Positions 55,781 to 64,000 of a stretch of DNA of 64,000 nt are shown here, one piece after another. Location of the stretch: positions 930,001-994,000 of the forward strand of contig JARFXM010000002.1 in assembly GCA_029532625.1 (NCBI GenBank), given 5' to 3'. The position numbers and the translations under genes were made by a program. Within the stretch, counting starts at the first letter, position 1, and each line of letters opens with the position of its first letter. Source of the stretch: Lomentospora prolificans. Its lineage: Eukaryota > Ascomycota > Sordariomycetes > Microascales > Microascaceae. The notes under the pieces were generated by a model. That model did not search any database, was not told the origin of the DNA, and was given only the letters and a program-made list of their open reading frames with translations.

Positions 55781-56013
55781 GCCCAGGCGCGCAAATTGAG
55801 CCACACGCCTCGTTGATGACGCCGGCTCTTTCTCTTTCTCCCTCTCAATGCAAGGAGTGGACCACTGAATTCTGGATGGGGATAGTACGCTTCAGGTGCG
55901 GTACCTGATCAAGAGTGATAAGTCAAGGCTTCGAGCTGGATCCTCCTGTTTTGGACATTGTCTGAATATTACGAAGTATGTCCTTTTCAAACCCTTTCCC
56001 TTCCCCCTTTTTC

Positions 56014-56014
<1 letters not shown>

Positions 56015-56060
<46 letters not shown>
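56015..56060. repeat. A46 homopolymer
   Basis: Forty-six consecutive A, the longest homopolymer in the window, about 880 bases before the next gene. Length accuracy is doubtful for any sequencing method. Confidence 0.95.
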
Positions 56061-56062
<2 letters not shown>

Positions 56063-56943
56063 AAAAAGAGTTATAGCTTCGATCACATATTCTGGGCTGG
56101 GTGGCGGGCTGTCGAAGCAGACGTCATTTGAATTGAGTGCTCCTTATCAGCTCGGGAAGAACCCACGGCGAATTGACACAAAACCACTACCTTTTGTTGC
56201 TCCCCATGGCTACTTTTTCTGACCTCGCTTGTCATTTTCCCCCTGCGACCGTCATTTCCCGCAATCTTGCCTGAGTGGCATTCGGGCGGCAAAGCCATTT
56301 AGTGGCGTCTCGTCGTTGTGTGCTCAAGTCGCATCTTCACCTATAAGCACAGTCCTTCATTGTGTGTTCCTTCAACTTTCTCACTCACCTTCTCACCCTC
56401 TTCTCCGGTAGATTCATCAGGCATTAGACCGACGTCCCGACGGTACCCGGCCCGTTTATAGTTCTCGAGCGTGACAAGTAACAGTCAGTGGTGTGTCATT
56501 GGTAACTGCTGCTTCGTTGGGACCCCGAGTACATCAACTCGGAATTTCACCCGAGGCCTCTCCAAGATCTCGCTTGCGATTCGCCCCCGACGCCCCCCAA
56601 ATAATCGACCCACGACCAACAAACTTGCGGTAGACTATTGTATGTGGAAATCTTATACCATCTGGAAATTCTGTGCTGAGAGACTCTGCGCGCTCTCCCC
56701 CAGACCGGCCACACCGCAGCCACTTACAGCCGATCCGTGTCTTGACCGACCATATTCACAGTTCGAATCTCCTTGGCATTAACCCTTGGTGAAGCCAGAC
56801 CATCGCTTCACTATCCAAGACAGAACGGTCAGGAATATCATCCAGGACAGTATACCACAGAGCCACCCTAGTGGTCGCGTCCTCCACTTCCGTTTGCTGA
56901 GTGTCAAACCGAACTTTTCCATAATCGGCTGACTATCTCCACC

Positions 56944-58977
56944 ATGTTTGACGTGATTTGGACGGATCCCGATAGGGAGCTCGTTGGCGAGCGCCGAGCG
57001 AAGAAGGAGATCGCTCGGGAGCAACAGAGGGCGAAAGAAAAGTTGGAAGGATCCCGCTCGTCACTGTCGTCGACCCGAGGTTCTTCGTCGTCGGGAGAAA
57101 AGCAGCTTGGCTTCTTCTTCGGATCAAGCAGCCTCAGGAAAGGGGCGGATTCTCTAAAGGCAAAACAACCTTCGACACCATCCTCGAATAGAGCACCAAC
57201 TGCCGATGATGCAAATCGCCCGCCTTCTCCACAATGGAACCTCAATACGGTTCCAAGCATGCCCGCGTTGAGGCCATCCTCGAATCATTCGAGCGACGAT
57301 GGGTTTTCTAGATCAGATCCCGTTTTTGACCAGGAGTCTATGTCGTATCCTTCATCTTCCCGAGGTACGTCTCACGTTAGGCATGTACACTACCGCAGCT
57401 CACTGAAATCAGGCGTTGCAGATTCGGTCATTTCAAAGTGGACCGATCAAACTGGTGTGACCACTCCCTCGATCTCTGCTACATCTGTTGCGGAGTCCAT
57501 CAAGTCAAGCAAGTCGTCCATCATCCAAACCCTAGGCCCTTCGTCATTCATAACCGTGAGCACGGAGATTACGGTGAGTCCAAGGACCTCAGAGACGGAT
57601 ATCAGCCAGTTGATTTCCGAGATCTCGATATCTTCGGATGGCGCAAGAGAGGACGTATCAAATCCGCCAATCTCACCAAGAGCGAGGTAAGGCTGCGTAT
57701 TCGCTTTCTATATAATAATCCTTGTTATTAATTAACTGAGAATAGGTCGTTCGCTTCTGAGGATCTTGACTCACCTATTAGTCTAGTTCCTCAGCCTCCT
57801 ATGCAGCCGTTGTCTCCGTCGTGGATGTCCGCGTTTAAGCCAAATAATCCCGAAGCATGGCGGCCTCCGGAGGCTTGGGACTACAATCCCCCGGATCCAG
57901 AACCCGCAAGACCCACTAGAGTGAGGCGCTTCGAGTCGCGCGAGCAGTTGGCGGATGATAACGCTATCGCGCTTGACCTTCACGAAATGGGCCGGGAGAT
58001 TGAGATGATGGCAGCTGCTGACCCTATCATCATCCTGCAACGTCTTCGTGAGGACTGGAGAAATTCAAAGGATATTAGTTTATATAAAGAAGTCGAAATG
58101 GAGAAGAAGATGTGGATGCTATCAGCCCTTCATAATATGGATCCCACCCTTGACACGTCCCGCCCAAGCACTCTACGGATCCCTACTGATAGAGTGCAAA
58201 AGGTGCTAGCATTACACGAAAGCGAAGGTGAGTTTGCCCCCGGCTGTGCTCACGCCACAAACCCGTATCGTTTTGCTAACTGCAGTAGCGGTCGCGACAT
58301 ACCTCGCAGCCATCCATAGGTCAAAGCACGTCTATCACATGTCCCCATCACCACTTTCTCATACACTCTTCCCAAATGTCCACCCTCTTTCGGTACCTAC
58401 CGTTTCGGCGTCCCATTTTCCGGTTGCCCCTCAGCTGTTCGGAGCTGTCTACTCCCTGTCCCTCCCAAGCCAGATCTCCTCTCATGACATCCCGACGATA
58501 TTAAAGAGTATCCATCGTTGCTTAGTGCCGGGAGGAACACTTCATCTAACTCTAATCGACCCGTTGCCAGTGGCATCCTCCCTCGGGCCTCGCATGAGAG
58601 CATGGCTAGAGGAACATCTCCTTCTCAACTTGGAGAGAAGCTTCCGTTGCGTAAATCCCACCAAGCTGTTGCCGATATGGCTGGCTGATTGCGCCCTTAG
58701 GGGGGAAGGCAGCACCATCACAACGGCGAAGTTCCTCGCTGTTCCGCCAGAGCATAGCCAAGGGCGGAGATGCCCCGGTGATCCGGACCCGGGCGATAAG
58801 GATCTCAAGACGGAACTTTGCGGCGTCGTTGGCCGCATGCTCTGGAGGGAGGTCTGGGGTGTATTCATTGGCGCGGAGAAGTGGTGGTGGGAGGAATCTG
58901 CCTGCGTGGATGAATGCCTTGAGCTTGGGACGTATTGGGAGTATAATTTGACCGAGGCTGTGAAGGAGTCGTCGTGA
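56944..58977 (+). CDS. Conserved fungal protein with a partial SAM-methyltransferase-like fold (638 aa, three exons)
   Basis: Exons 56944-57686, 57746-58227 and 58286-58977 (1917 coding bases); introns of 59 and 58 bases with GTAAGG and GTGAGT donors and good branch sites (TAACTGA, GCTAACT). The first 250 residues are charged, then Ser-rich and disordered (SSLSSTRGSSSSGEKQL). The middle (about 265-405) contains WMSAFKPNNPEAWRPPEAWD and a helical, acidic stretch. The last exon has a Rossmann-like block: VATYLAAIHRSKHVYHM, then FGAVYSLSLPSQ, then IHRCLVPGGTLHLTLIDPLP, which resembles the late beta4-beta5 part of type-11 methyltransferases (the PGG turn), followed by RMRAWLEEHLLLNLERSFRC. The glycine-rich SAM motif I (DxGxGxG) is not seen. 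It is therefore either a non-catalytic relative or a divergent enzyme. Location and substrate are unknown. Two further ATGs are far downstream, so the first is chosen. Confidence 0.85.
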
Positions 58978-58994
58978 TGCCGCCCAACCGAGAC

Positions 58995-58998
<4 letters not shown>

Positions 58999-59025
<27 letters not shown>

Positions 59026-59036
59026 CGTGTGTGTGT
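58999..59036. repeat. Compound GA/GT microsatellite
   Basis: About 13 GA units (58999-59025) run directly into about five GT units, 20 bases after the stop codon of the methyltransferase-like gene, so probably within its 3' untranslated region. Confidence 0.93.
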
Positions 59037-60483
59037 GGAGAAAGGTGCGGTACGGACGTGATTGTGATTTCAGTTTATTACAAAATACCCAAAGAAAGGT
59101 CCGCGAAGTGGCAGACGTTATCGGAGGAAGAGATCCGTCCCATGTATTCCTATGCATTTACCTTGGTAGTTTGAGCCAGTCAATCATATTGGTTTTGAAT
59201 AGATTTGTCTGAAGATGAGCATGTCACGCGTATTGCCTTGTTCCGAACATTTGTGAAGAATGAAGGGTGATATCTACCATGGCGATCCAGGGTGGCATCA
59301 TGTGCCTAGACTGTTCAGCTCTCCGGGGGCAAAGAAAGAGCAGATCGGAGCCGGCCCGATATACGACCCGCAGAAGTGAGAAGAGACCTGCTCATGGCTC
59401 CCACCAAGCCGCGCTCGTGGCGACGTATCAGCCCCTCAATCGGCATCATTTATCCCGTGAATAGTGTCTACAAGTAGAAGACCTTCCGGTGGAGTCTGGA
59501 GGCACGATCCATCTTTACAGGAGACTCCTGCTGAGCAAGAGCTCCCGCATACAAAAAACAAAAAAAAGCCCGGCCTGTGGTTCGCCCTACGGAAAGGCAA
59601 CTATTAGTCGCCAGCGCGATGCTATGATACTCGTCGGTAAAATACCCTCTCCACTTCCTTTGCAGGAGGACACCCTCACCACATGTGGACCGGAGTCGCA
59701 TCGATCGCCGGAGAGGCAGAGCTAGTGTGTGGTCGAGAGAGGAGACCGTCTTCTGGTCGGGGGAAAATCGTAATCTCTCCGAGAGAGGCTGATGACGTCT
59801 GTCCCACACATCTCACCGATGTCCCACTTTTGACGCGACGATGCAACATTGCCAGGCGGTCCTTCGCGCCCTCGCCAGCTCTGCGGTTTCGTTTCAGCCT
59901 GGTCTCGCCTGGCGATACTTCTTAGTAGAGGGATGAAGGGCGGTATTGATGGGGCTTCAATGTTGTCAACTCGCCCGGCCAAGGAGGTTGGACCAAACGC
60001 GATATTCTCTCCATCTCCCTATATGCGTGCGTCAAAACACCTTTCTTTTTCTTTCTCTTTTTGAAAAAGAAAAGTGTAGGTCAATTGTTCGTCGCGCGGA
60101 GTCGGCATTCCCACGGAAGCACTTATACCTTCCCCCGAGCTGCGCTCCGGACCAGGCTAGGCGAAAAAGAGGAATTAAAGACCGGTCTTTGGCCCAGCGA
60201 TTTCTGGAAATGGTAAAGAGAGGTTGAGCCAGCAGGATGGCAGATCAATTAGGCGGATCTACGCATCACAAGGACAAGATAAAGAAATAAAGAAAGGGTC
60301 CCGCTGGCGATGGCTGAAGAATGTCAATCATATTATGAAGGATGATTTCTTGTACCATTCCAAGATGTTTTTCCGTTTGAAACTAGTCCGGGCCCCAATC
60401 ATTCGGCATTGAATTAATTAAGATTTACAGTCGATTAGTTGATCTTGGGTCCTTTTTTTCTTTTTCCCTTTTTTTCTTTTTCC

Positions 60484-60505
60484 TTTTTTTTTTTTTTTTT
60501 TTTTT
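60484..60505. repeat. T22 homopolymer
   Basis: Twenty-two consecutive T in a wider T-rich stretch (about 60451-60505). Confidence 0.95.
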
Positions 60506-60785
60506 CCCTGCTGGCTCTTGCTTATTAGCATTGAACCACAGGTTTGGGTGTAATGGTTACTTGGCGGTGTTGCATCAACGACACCTCGACCCATTCCTGC
60601 TGGGCCCGAGCGCAAAGAACGGACTCGCAGGAAGAGAGAGAGAGTCCTGTGGAAGAGGGGAAAAAGGGAAGAGTGAGAAACCGGGAAAGCAGTTCCCGTC
60701 AGCGAGGGGCTTCCCGGGTCCGGTTCCCACCACCTCGTTTTCTTTGGCTCTGTTGGTCGATGCTCTCTGGCTCGCTTTTCCCATC

Positions 60786-60805
60786 GCCAGGCCAGGCCAG
60801 GCCAG
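60786..60805. repeat. Four tandem GCCAG units
   Basis: A perfect pentamer repeat, sharing the GCCAG core with the motif dispersed through the intergenic DNA of this window. Confidence 0.9.
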
Positions 60806-63447
60806 GCGAGACCTCGCTTTGACGGGTTGGGGGCGAGGCATGCCGTGTATTATTTCGGTTGGGATTCCGTTGAATTGGGAAAGTTTGGGACGAGCTGGAA
60901 TGCCCGATCGGGAAGACATGGACGGAGAGGCGGGATGATATTTGGGAAACGCATTTTCTGTTCAATTGGCAATTATCGATTTGAGGCTGTCGTTTTAACG
61001 AAGCAGCCAAGTTTAATTCCATCACCAACGAAATCGCAAGTATCAAGTATCAAAATCGATTGTCTCGGAGATCCTCTGAGCCCCATGTACAAGTAGGAAA
61101 AGGAACGAGACATTCCAGGGGAATGGAACACCACATGGAAGCAGAATCGAAAACCTCCAGTTCCCTCCAAACATTGCTTTTTTCGTTCATAATTTTTTTC
61201 CAATCACAAACAAAAAGGAGGGAGGGGCGTTTGCTGTTGGTTCCCCGCCACACCATGAGTCCATGAAGATAATAAATTCACCGATTGATGTCACCCACCA
61301 CACACACCAAGACACACACACTACTATTAACATCCTGGAAAACGACACACTCCCTTGCCTCTCTGCTCACATCCCACACATGTGTCTCAAGGCAAGGGAT
61401 AATAAACCCAGGTCTCCCTCGTTGCCCTTTTACCTTTTTTTTTCTCCGCCCGCACAAACCGCATATGCTCCCAGCGTCGTATGCGCATGGATCCGCATCT
61501 ACGTTCGTCTGACTCTGACATCGACTCCGGCCACGGTCCTCAGTATCAAAGCAACTCGCCGATATCAGCAAGGAGGCGGCACTTTTTTTCCTTTTTTTTT
61601 CCCTTCTTTTTTTTTAGGGGGGAGGGGTCTTCCTTTTTTCCTAATATTAGTTCGTTCCTCTCCCTTGCCTGTCCAGTCCACCGTCTGTTCCCCTTCCCTA
61701 CCACACCATAATACCGGAACCGAGCGCCCGTTGAGGTACGTGGGTCAGGCCAGGCCCTTGAACGAAGGGTGAATAAGAAAAAGCGCTGATCTCTTTCCTA
61801 ATTCTTCTTTTCACCCTGCAAAGGAGACGATTTCCCCTGGCACTGTAGTGCAAATCCCACACAACGGGCGTGCATTTCGCGCTGGCCCGCAGACGCGGAA
61901 CTCAACTGTCGTCATTCGGCCTATTGATCACAAACGCCCCTTGCATTGGCACTGATCATTGATGAGCTGGCGAACATCATATCCCCACCATAAAAGATGG
62001 AAAAAAAATAAGATAAAAAATGTAAAAAAAGTAAAAGTCTTTTTGGAATTCGATGATGCCTCCTTAAAAAAAAGAAAATAAAAAAGGAGTTCCAGGGAGA
62101 CAAGAGAACCAAGCCTGGAAATTACCACTCTCGCTGGCTAGTTGGCATCCCATAGTAATGGCTAGCCCCCCCACCTCTTGCTTGGCTACCTGGCGATGCT
62201 AGCCCACACCCCCAGACGACCCATCTCCTACCAGCAAAATAGCTAGCCAGCTAGCCTTATTAACTCCGCCGGAACCCCAGCTGGCCAGTGGACCTTGCAA
62301 TTAACATTAACAAAACTGGAACCCAGTAAAGTAAAAACTGCCCCTAACCATTGGAAAGCCAGCCAAGAACCTCCACTCTCACCTCTCCCAGGTTCTTCTT
62401 CCTCATCTTAACAGCCAGTCAGCCGGCAAATTGACCGCCTATACTACCTTACTACCCCAGGATCTCGATCCCCTTTCCCCTGTTGGGTCCCCCTGGTTCA
62501 TCCCCCCCCGTTTCTCGTCCCCGCTCTACTTACTACATGCGGAAACCTCGGCCGAGGAGATGCCGCTGTTGCTCCTGCCCAAGCGAGAGATAATCCTAAT
62601 CGTTCCTGGGAGAGGTCCAGTGCATTAGCCACTCTCTGGCGTCGCTCGTAATGCCAGGCTGTGCCTGAAGACTAACAGAGCTTGGCGGGTGCGCTGCCAG
62701 GCGGCTGGCGTTTCAAAGGCACGCTGGCTGGGTCCATGTGTGCAAATCCCACCGAGGCCATGGAACCCGGAGATGGAGCTGGAACCCGGATTCGCTCCAT
62801 CTCCAGCCGTCCATGGATGGAACCCCATAATAGTGATGATGCTCGCATTCTTGTCCTTGACCCGCTAGACAATCTAACATGTCGGACTTACTGGACCACA
62901 TGTCGAAACACAGCCAGTTCCACCGACGTCACAGTATGCGGGAAGAAGGGAAGAAGGCCCCGGAGGCGGCAATAATCTTGATCTTGTTGTTATTTACACT
63001 ATGGAGATGGTGGCCACTCAGTGGGCCGGGTATAATGTAGAGCGCGTGTTATACACAGTGACAGCTAACCGCAAATGAATGACGAGAGAGTCCATAAAGA
63101 TCAAAACCACCCCCCCTTCGTACAATCCGGCCTTTCCCAAGGCATCAATCAGTCCTCGGTAGGCAGGAATTATAAAGAAAAATAAACATAGAAAACCCCA
63201 AGGACCAAGCCTAGCCGCTTACCGTACCTCCTCCAACTCCGTTAAGCCGTTCCTATAGGGGCCTAACCCCGACCCCGGTCACCCTTTCGTTGTAGTAAAA
63301 GTAGATATATATATATAAGAAAATGGGAAAAGGAAGGTGCGCGGGGATCACTAAAAGACAACGCTGTCTTTCTCCCACTCCTGCACCGCGCCGTATAGCT
63401 CATAGCGGTATCATTTCGTAAATATTGTCATCTCTCCTCTCCTTTTG

Positions 63448-64000
63448 CTAGCGAGTCCGTAAATCGTCGTCAGAGGTCGGCCGGCTCGGAAGTTGAAGCT
63501 CCGTCATGCTCTCGCTTTCATACTTCTTGGGTGCGTCTCGTCGAGAGAAGTCTTGTCGGAGAGCAATATTCTCCTTGACTTTAGGTGTGGGTAAGAGTCC
63601 CAGTTCCCGGAAGTAAGTCTTGCACCCTGTCATTGACGTCGTGATGTAGATTAAGCAGTTCCACAGCCCCTGAAGCGGAAGGACAAACGACGCAGCATAT
63701 TCGAGCCCGAGAATCGACTGGCTGTTGTTGATCACAGAGTACGCTCGGTTCGCACTCGATGGAATCCAGGTGATAAGAATGGCCGAGAAGAACAGAATAG
63801 CGCACTTCGTATAGGACCAGGCAGCGTTGTGCGCCTCATAATTCTTGCGACGCTGCTGCGCCGAGAGGCCATTCCTACCACCGAGAGCAGGGCCGCTATG
63901 CACCTGAATGGTACCCTGACTCGTCGCTTGGTTCTCGACGTCAGTGGAAATAGTGACCGAGTAGGCTGCCATGCCCTGAGCTTGCTGGGGAGCGGTGGTT
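63448..64000 (-). CDS. C-terminal part of a cAMP-receptor-like G-protein-coupled receptor (cut by the window end)
   Basis: A minus-strand frame is open from the window edge to a TAG at 63448-63450; the 5' part lies outside. The 184 residues visible begin in a loop (TTAPQQAQGMAAYSVTISTD), pass a basic segment (AQQRRKNYEAHNAAWSYTK), then two membrane helices: CAILFFSAILITWIPSSANRAYSVI and LEYAASFVLPLQGLWNCLIY. These match helices 6 and 7 of the fungal receptors related to slime-mould cAMP receptors (Neurospora GPR-1/2/3 group), where W-I-P-S-x-x-N-R is typical. The cytosolic tail (about 55 residues) is charged and carries Ser and Thr residues for possible phosphorylation. The ligand is unknown. 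No intron was recognised in the visible part. The internal ATG at 63972 is not the true start, since the frame and family homology require upstream helices. Confidence 0.85.
   Translation of the reverse strand, partial: TTAPQQAQGMAAYSVTISTDVENQATSQGTIQVHSGPALGGRNGLSAQQRRKNYEAHNAAWSYTKCAILFFSAILITWIPSSANRAYSVINNSQSILGLEYAASFVLPLQGLWNCLIYITTSMTGCKTYFRELGLLPTPKVKENIALRQDFSRRDAPKKYESESMTELQLPSRPTSDDDLRTR

Larger units (their letters stand above)
49101..56943. other. Gene-free stretch of about 7.8 kb
   Basis: I find no reading frame with a recognisable domain on either strand. The longest open stretches (49596-50108 plus, 53591-54085 minus, 55375-55848 minus) have no motif and compete with other frames. 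Contents are a TG run near 49311-49323, A21 (49473-49493), T-rich 52250-52312, an AG microsatellite (55744-55777), A46 (56015-56060) and a dense set of GCCAGC/GCTGGC motifs at 53.2-54.7 kb. The final 600 bases are C/T-rich and probably promoter and leader of the gene at 56944. Small lineage-specific or non-coding genes cannot be excluded. Confidence 0.5.
58978..63447. other. Intergenic region of about 4.5 kb, rich in simple repeats
   Basis: No supported coding sequence. Contents are adjoining GA (58999-59025) and GT (59026-59036) runs, T22 (60484-60505), four GCCAG units (60786-60805), a CA-rich stretch near 61292-61325, a C/T-rich zone at 61.4-61.7 kb, A/T-rich 61.98-62.09 kb and many GCTGGC/GCTAGC elements at 62.13-62.30 kb. 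Open frames of up to 169 codons (61263-61772) carry no domain and are low-complexity. An AT run at about 63305-63317 lies just past the GPCR stop codon. Confidence 0.5.

Noticed and set aside
55375..55848. A 157-codon minus-strand frame with a Ser-Leu repeat
   Set aside because: The repeat is the AG microsatellite; the remainder has no motif.
1..64000. CRISPR arrays, tRNA, rRNA and spliceosomal RNA genes
   Set aside because: No spaced direct repeats were seen, and no tRNA-like cloverleaf or known snRNA/rRNA core could be recognised by eye on either strand. A tRNAscan or Infernal run would be decisive.

Overview
The window is nuclear DNA of a filamentous ascomycete (Pezizomycotina), most likely a Sordariomycete. 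The basis is the spliced genes with short introns (51 to 180 bases, GTRNGY donors, CTRAY branch sites, YAG acceptors), G/C-ending codons in the conserved genes, and products typical of this group: an AzgA purine permease, a cAMP-receptor-like GPCR, a CVNH protein, a Cys/His-rich P1B ATPase and an NLR relic. I cannot name genus or species. I support fifteen protein genes (one cut by the window end) and one pseudogene. Exon boundaries were read by eye; every multi-exon model listed closes as an open reading frame of whole codons.

Layout. 1.4-3.7 kb: a proline-rich coiled-coil protein. 8.5-9.1 kb: a small secreted cyanovirin-N-homology protein. 10.1-12.0 kb (minus): a microsomal cytochrome P450. 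12.0-21.1 kb: a long gene-free stretch with simple repeats, a strong hairpin and many GCCAGC/GCTGGC motifs. 21.1-23.0 kb: an FAD/NADPH reductase without an FMN domain. 26.2-27.0 kb: an Frm2-like nitroreductase. 29.0-30.8 kb (minus): mitochondrial phosphatidylserine decarboxylase. 31.8-32.8 kb: an F-box protein. 33.8-36.0 kb: a HERP/Usa1-like ubiquitin-domain membrane protein, convergent with a UCH37-type deubiquitinase (36.7-37.9 kb, minus). 38.9-39.5 kb (minus): a decayed NB-ARC/TPR gene. 40.1-40.9 kb: a PQ-loop transporter. 41.4-42.1 kb: an Ada-type methyl-phosphotriester/AraC protein. 42.6-45.9 kb: a heavy-metal P1B ATPase. 46.7-49.1 kb (minus): an AzgA-like purine permease with nine exons. 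49.1-56.9 kb: a second long gene-free stretch. 56.9-59.0 kb: a protein with a partial methyltransferase-like fold. 63.4 kb to the end (minus): the C-terminus of a GPCR.

The genes look like ordinary dispersed fungal housekeeping and accessory loci rather than one pathway or a biosynthetic cluster. The P450 has no synthase, transporter or regulator beside it. The only functional grouping I can argue is the convergent pair of ubiquitin-system genes, HERP/Usa1-like and UCH37-like. The least ordinary items are the Ada/AraC protein with bacterial-type zinc cysteines, the FMN-less diflavin-type reductase with a CCGGGCC motif, a 14-base microexon in the UCH37 gene, the NLR relic whose damage can be read step by step, and the dense intergenic GCCAGC motif.
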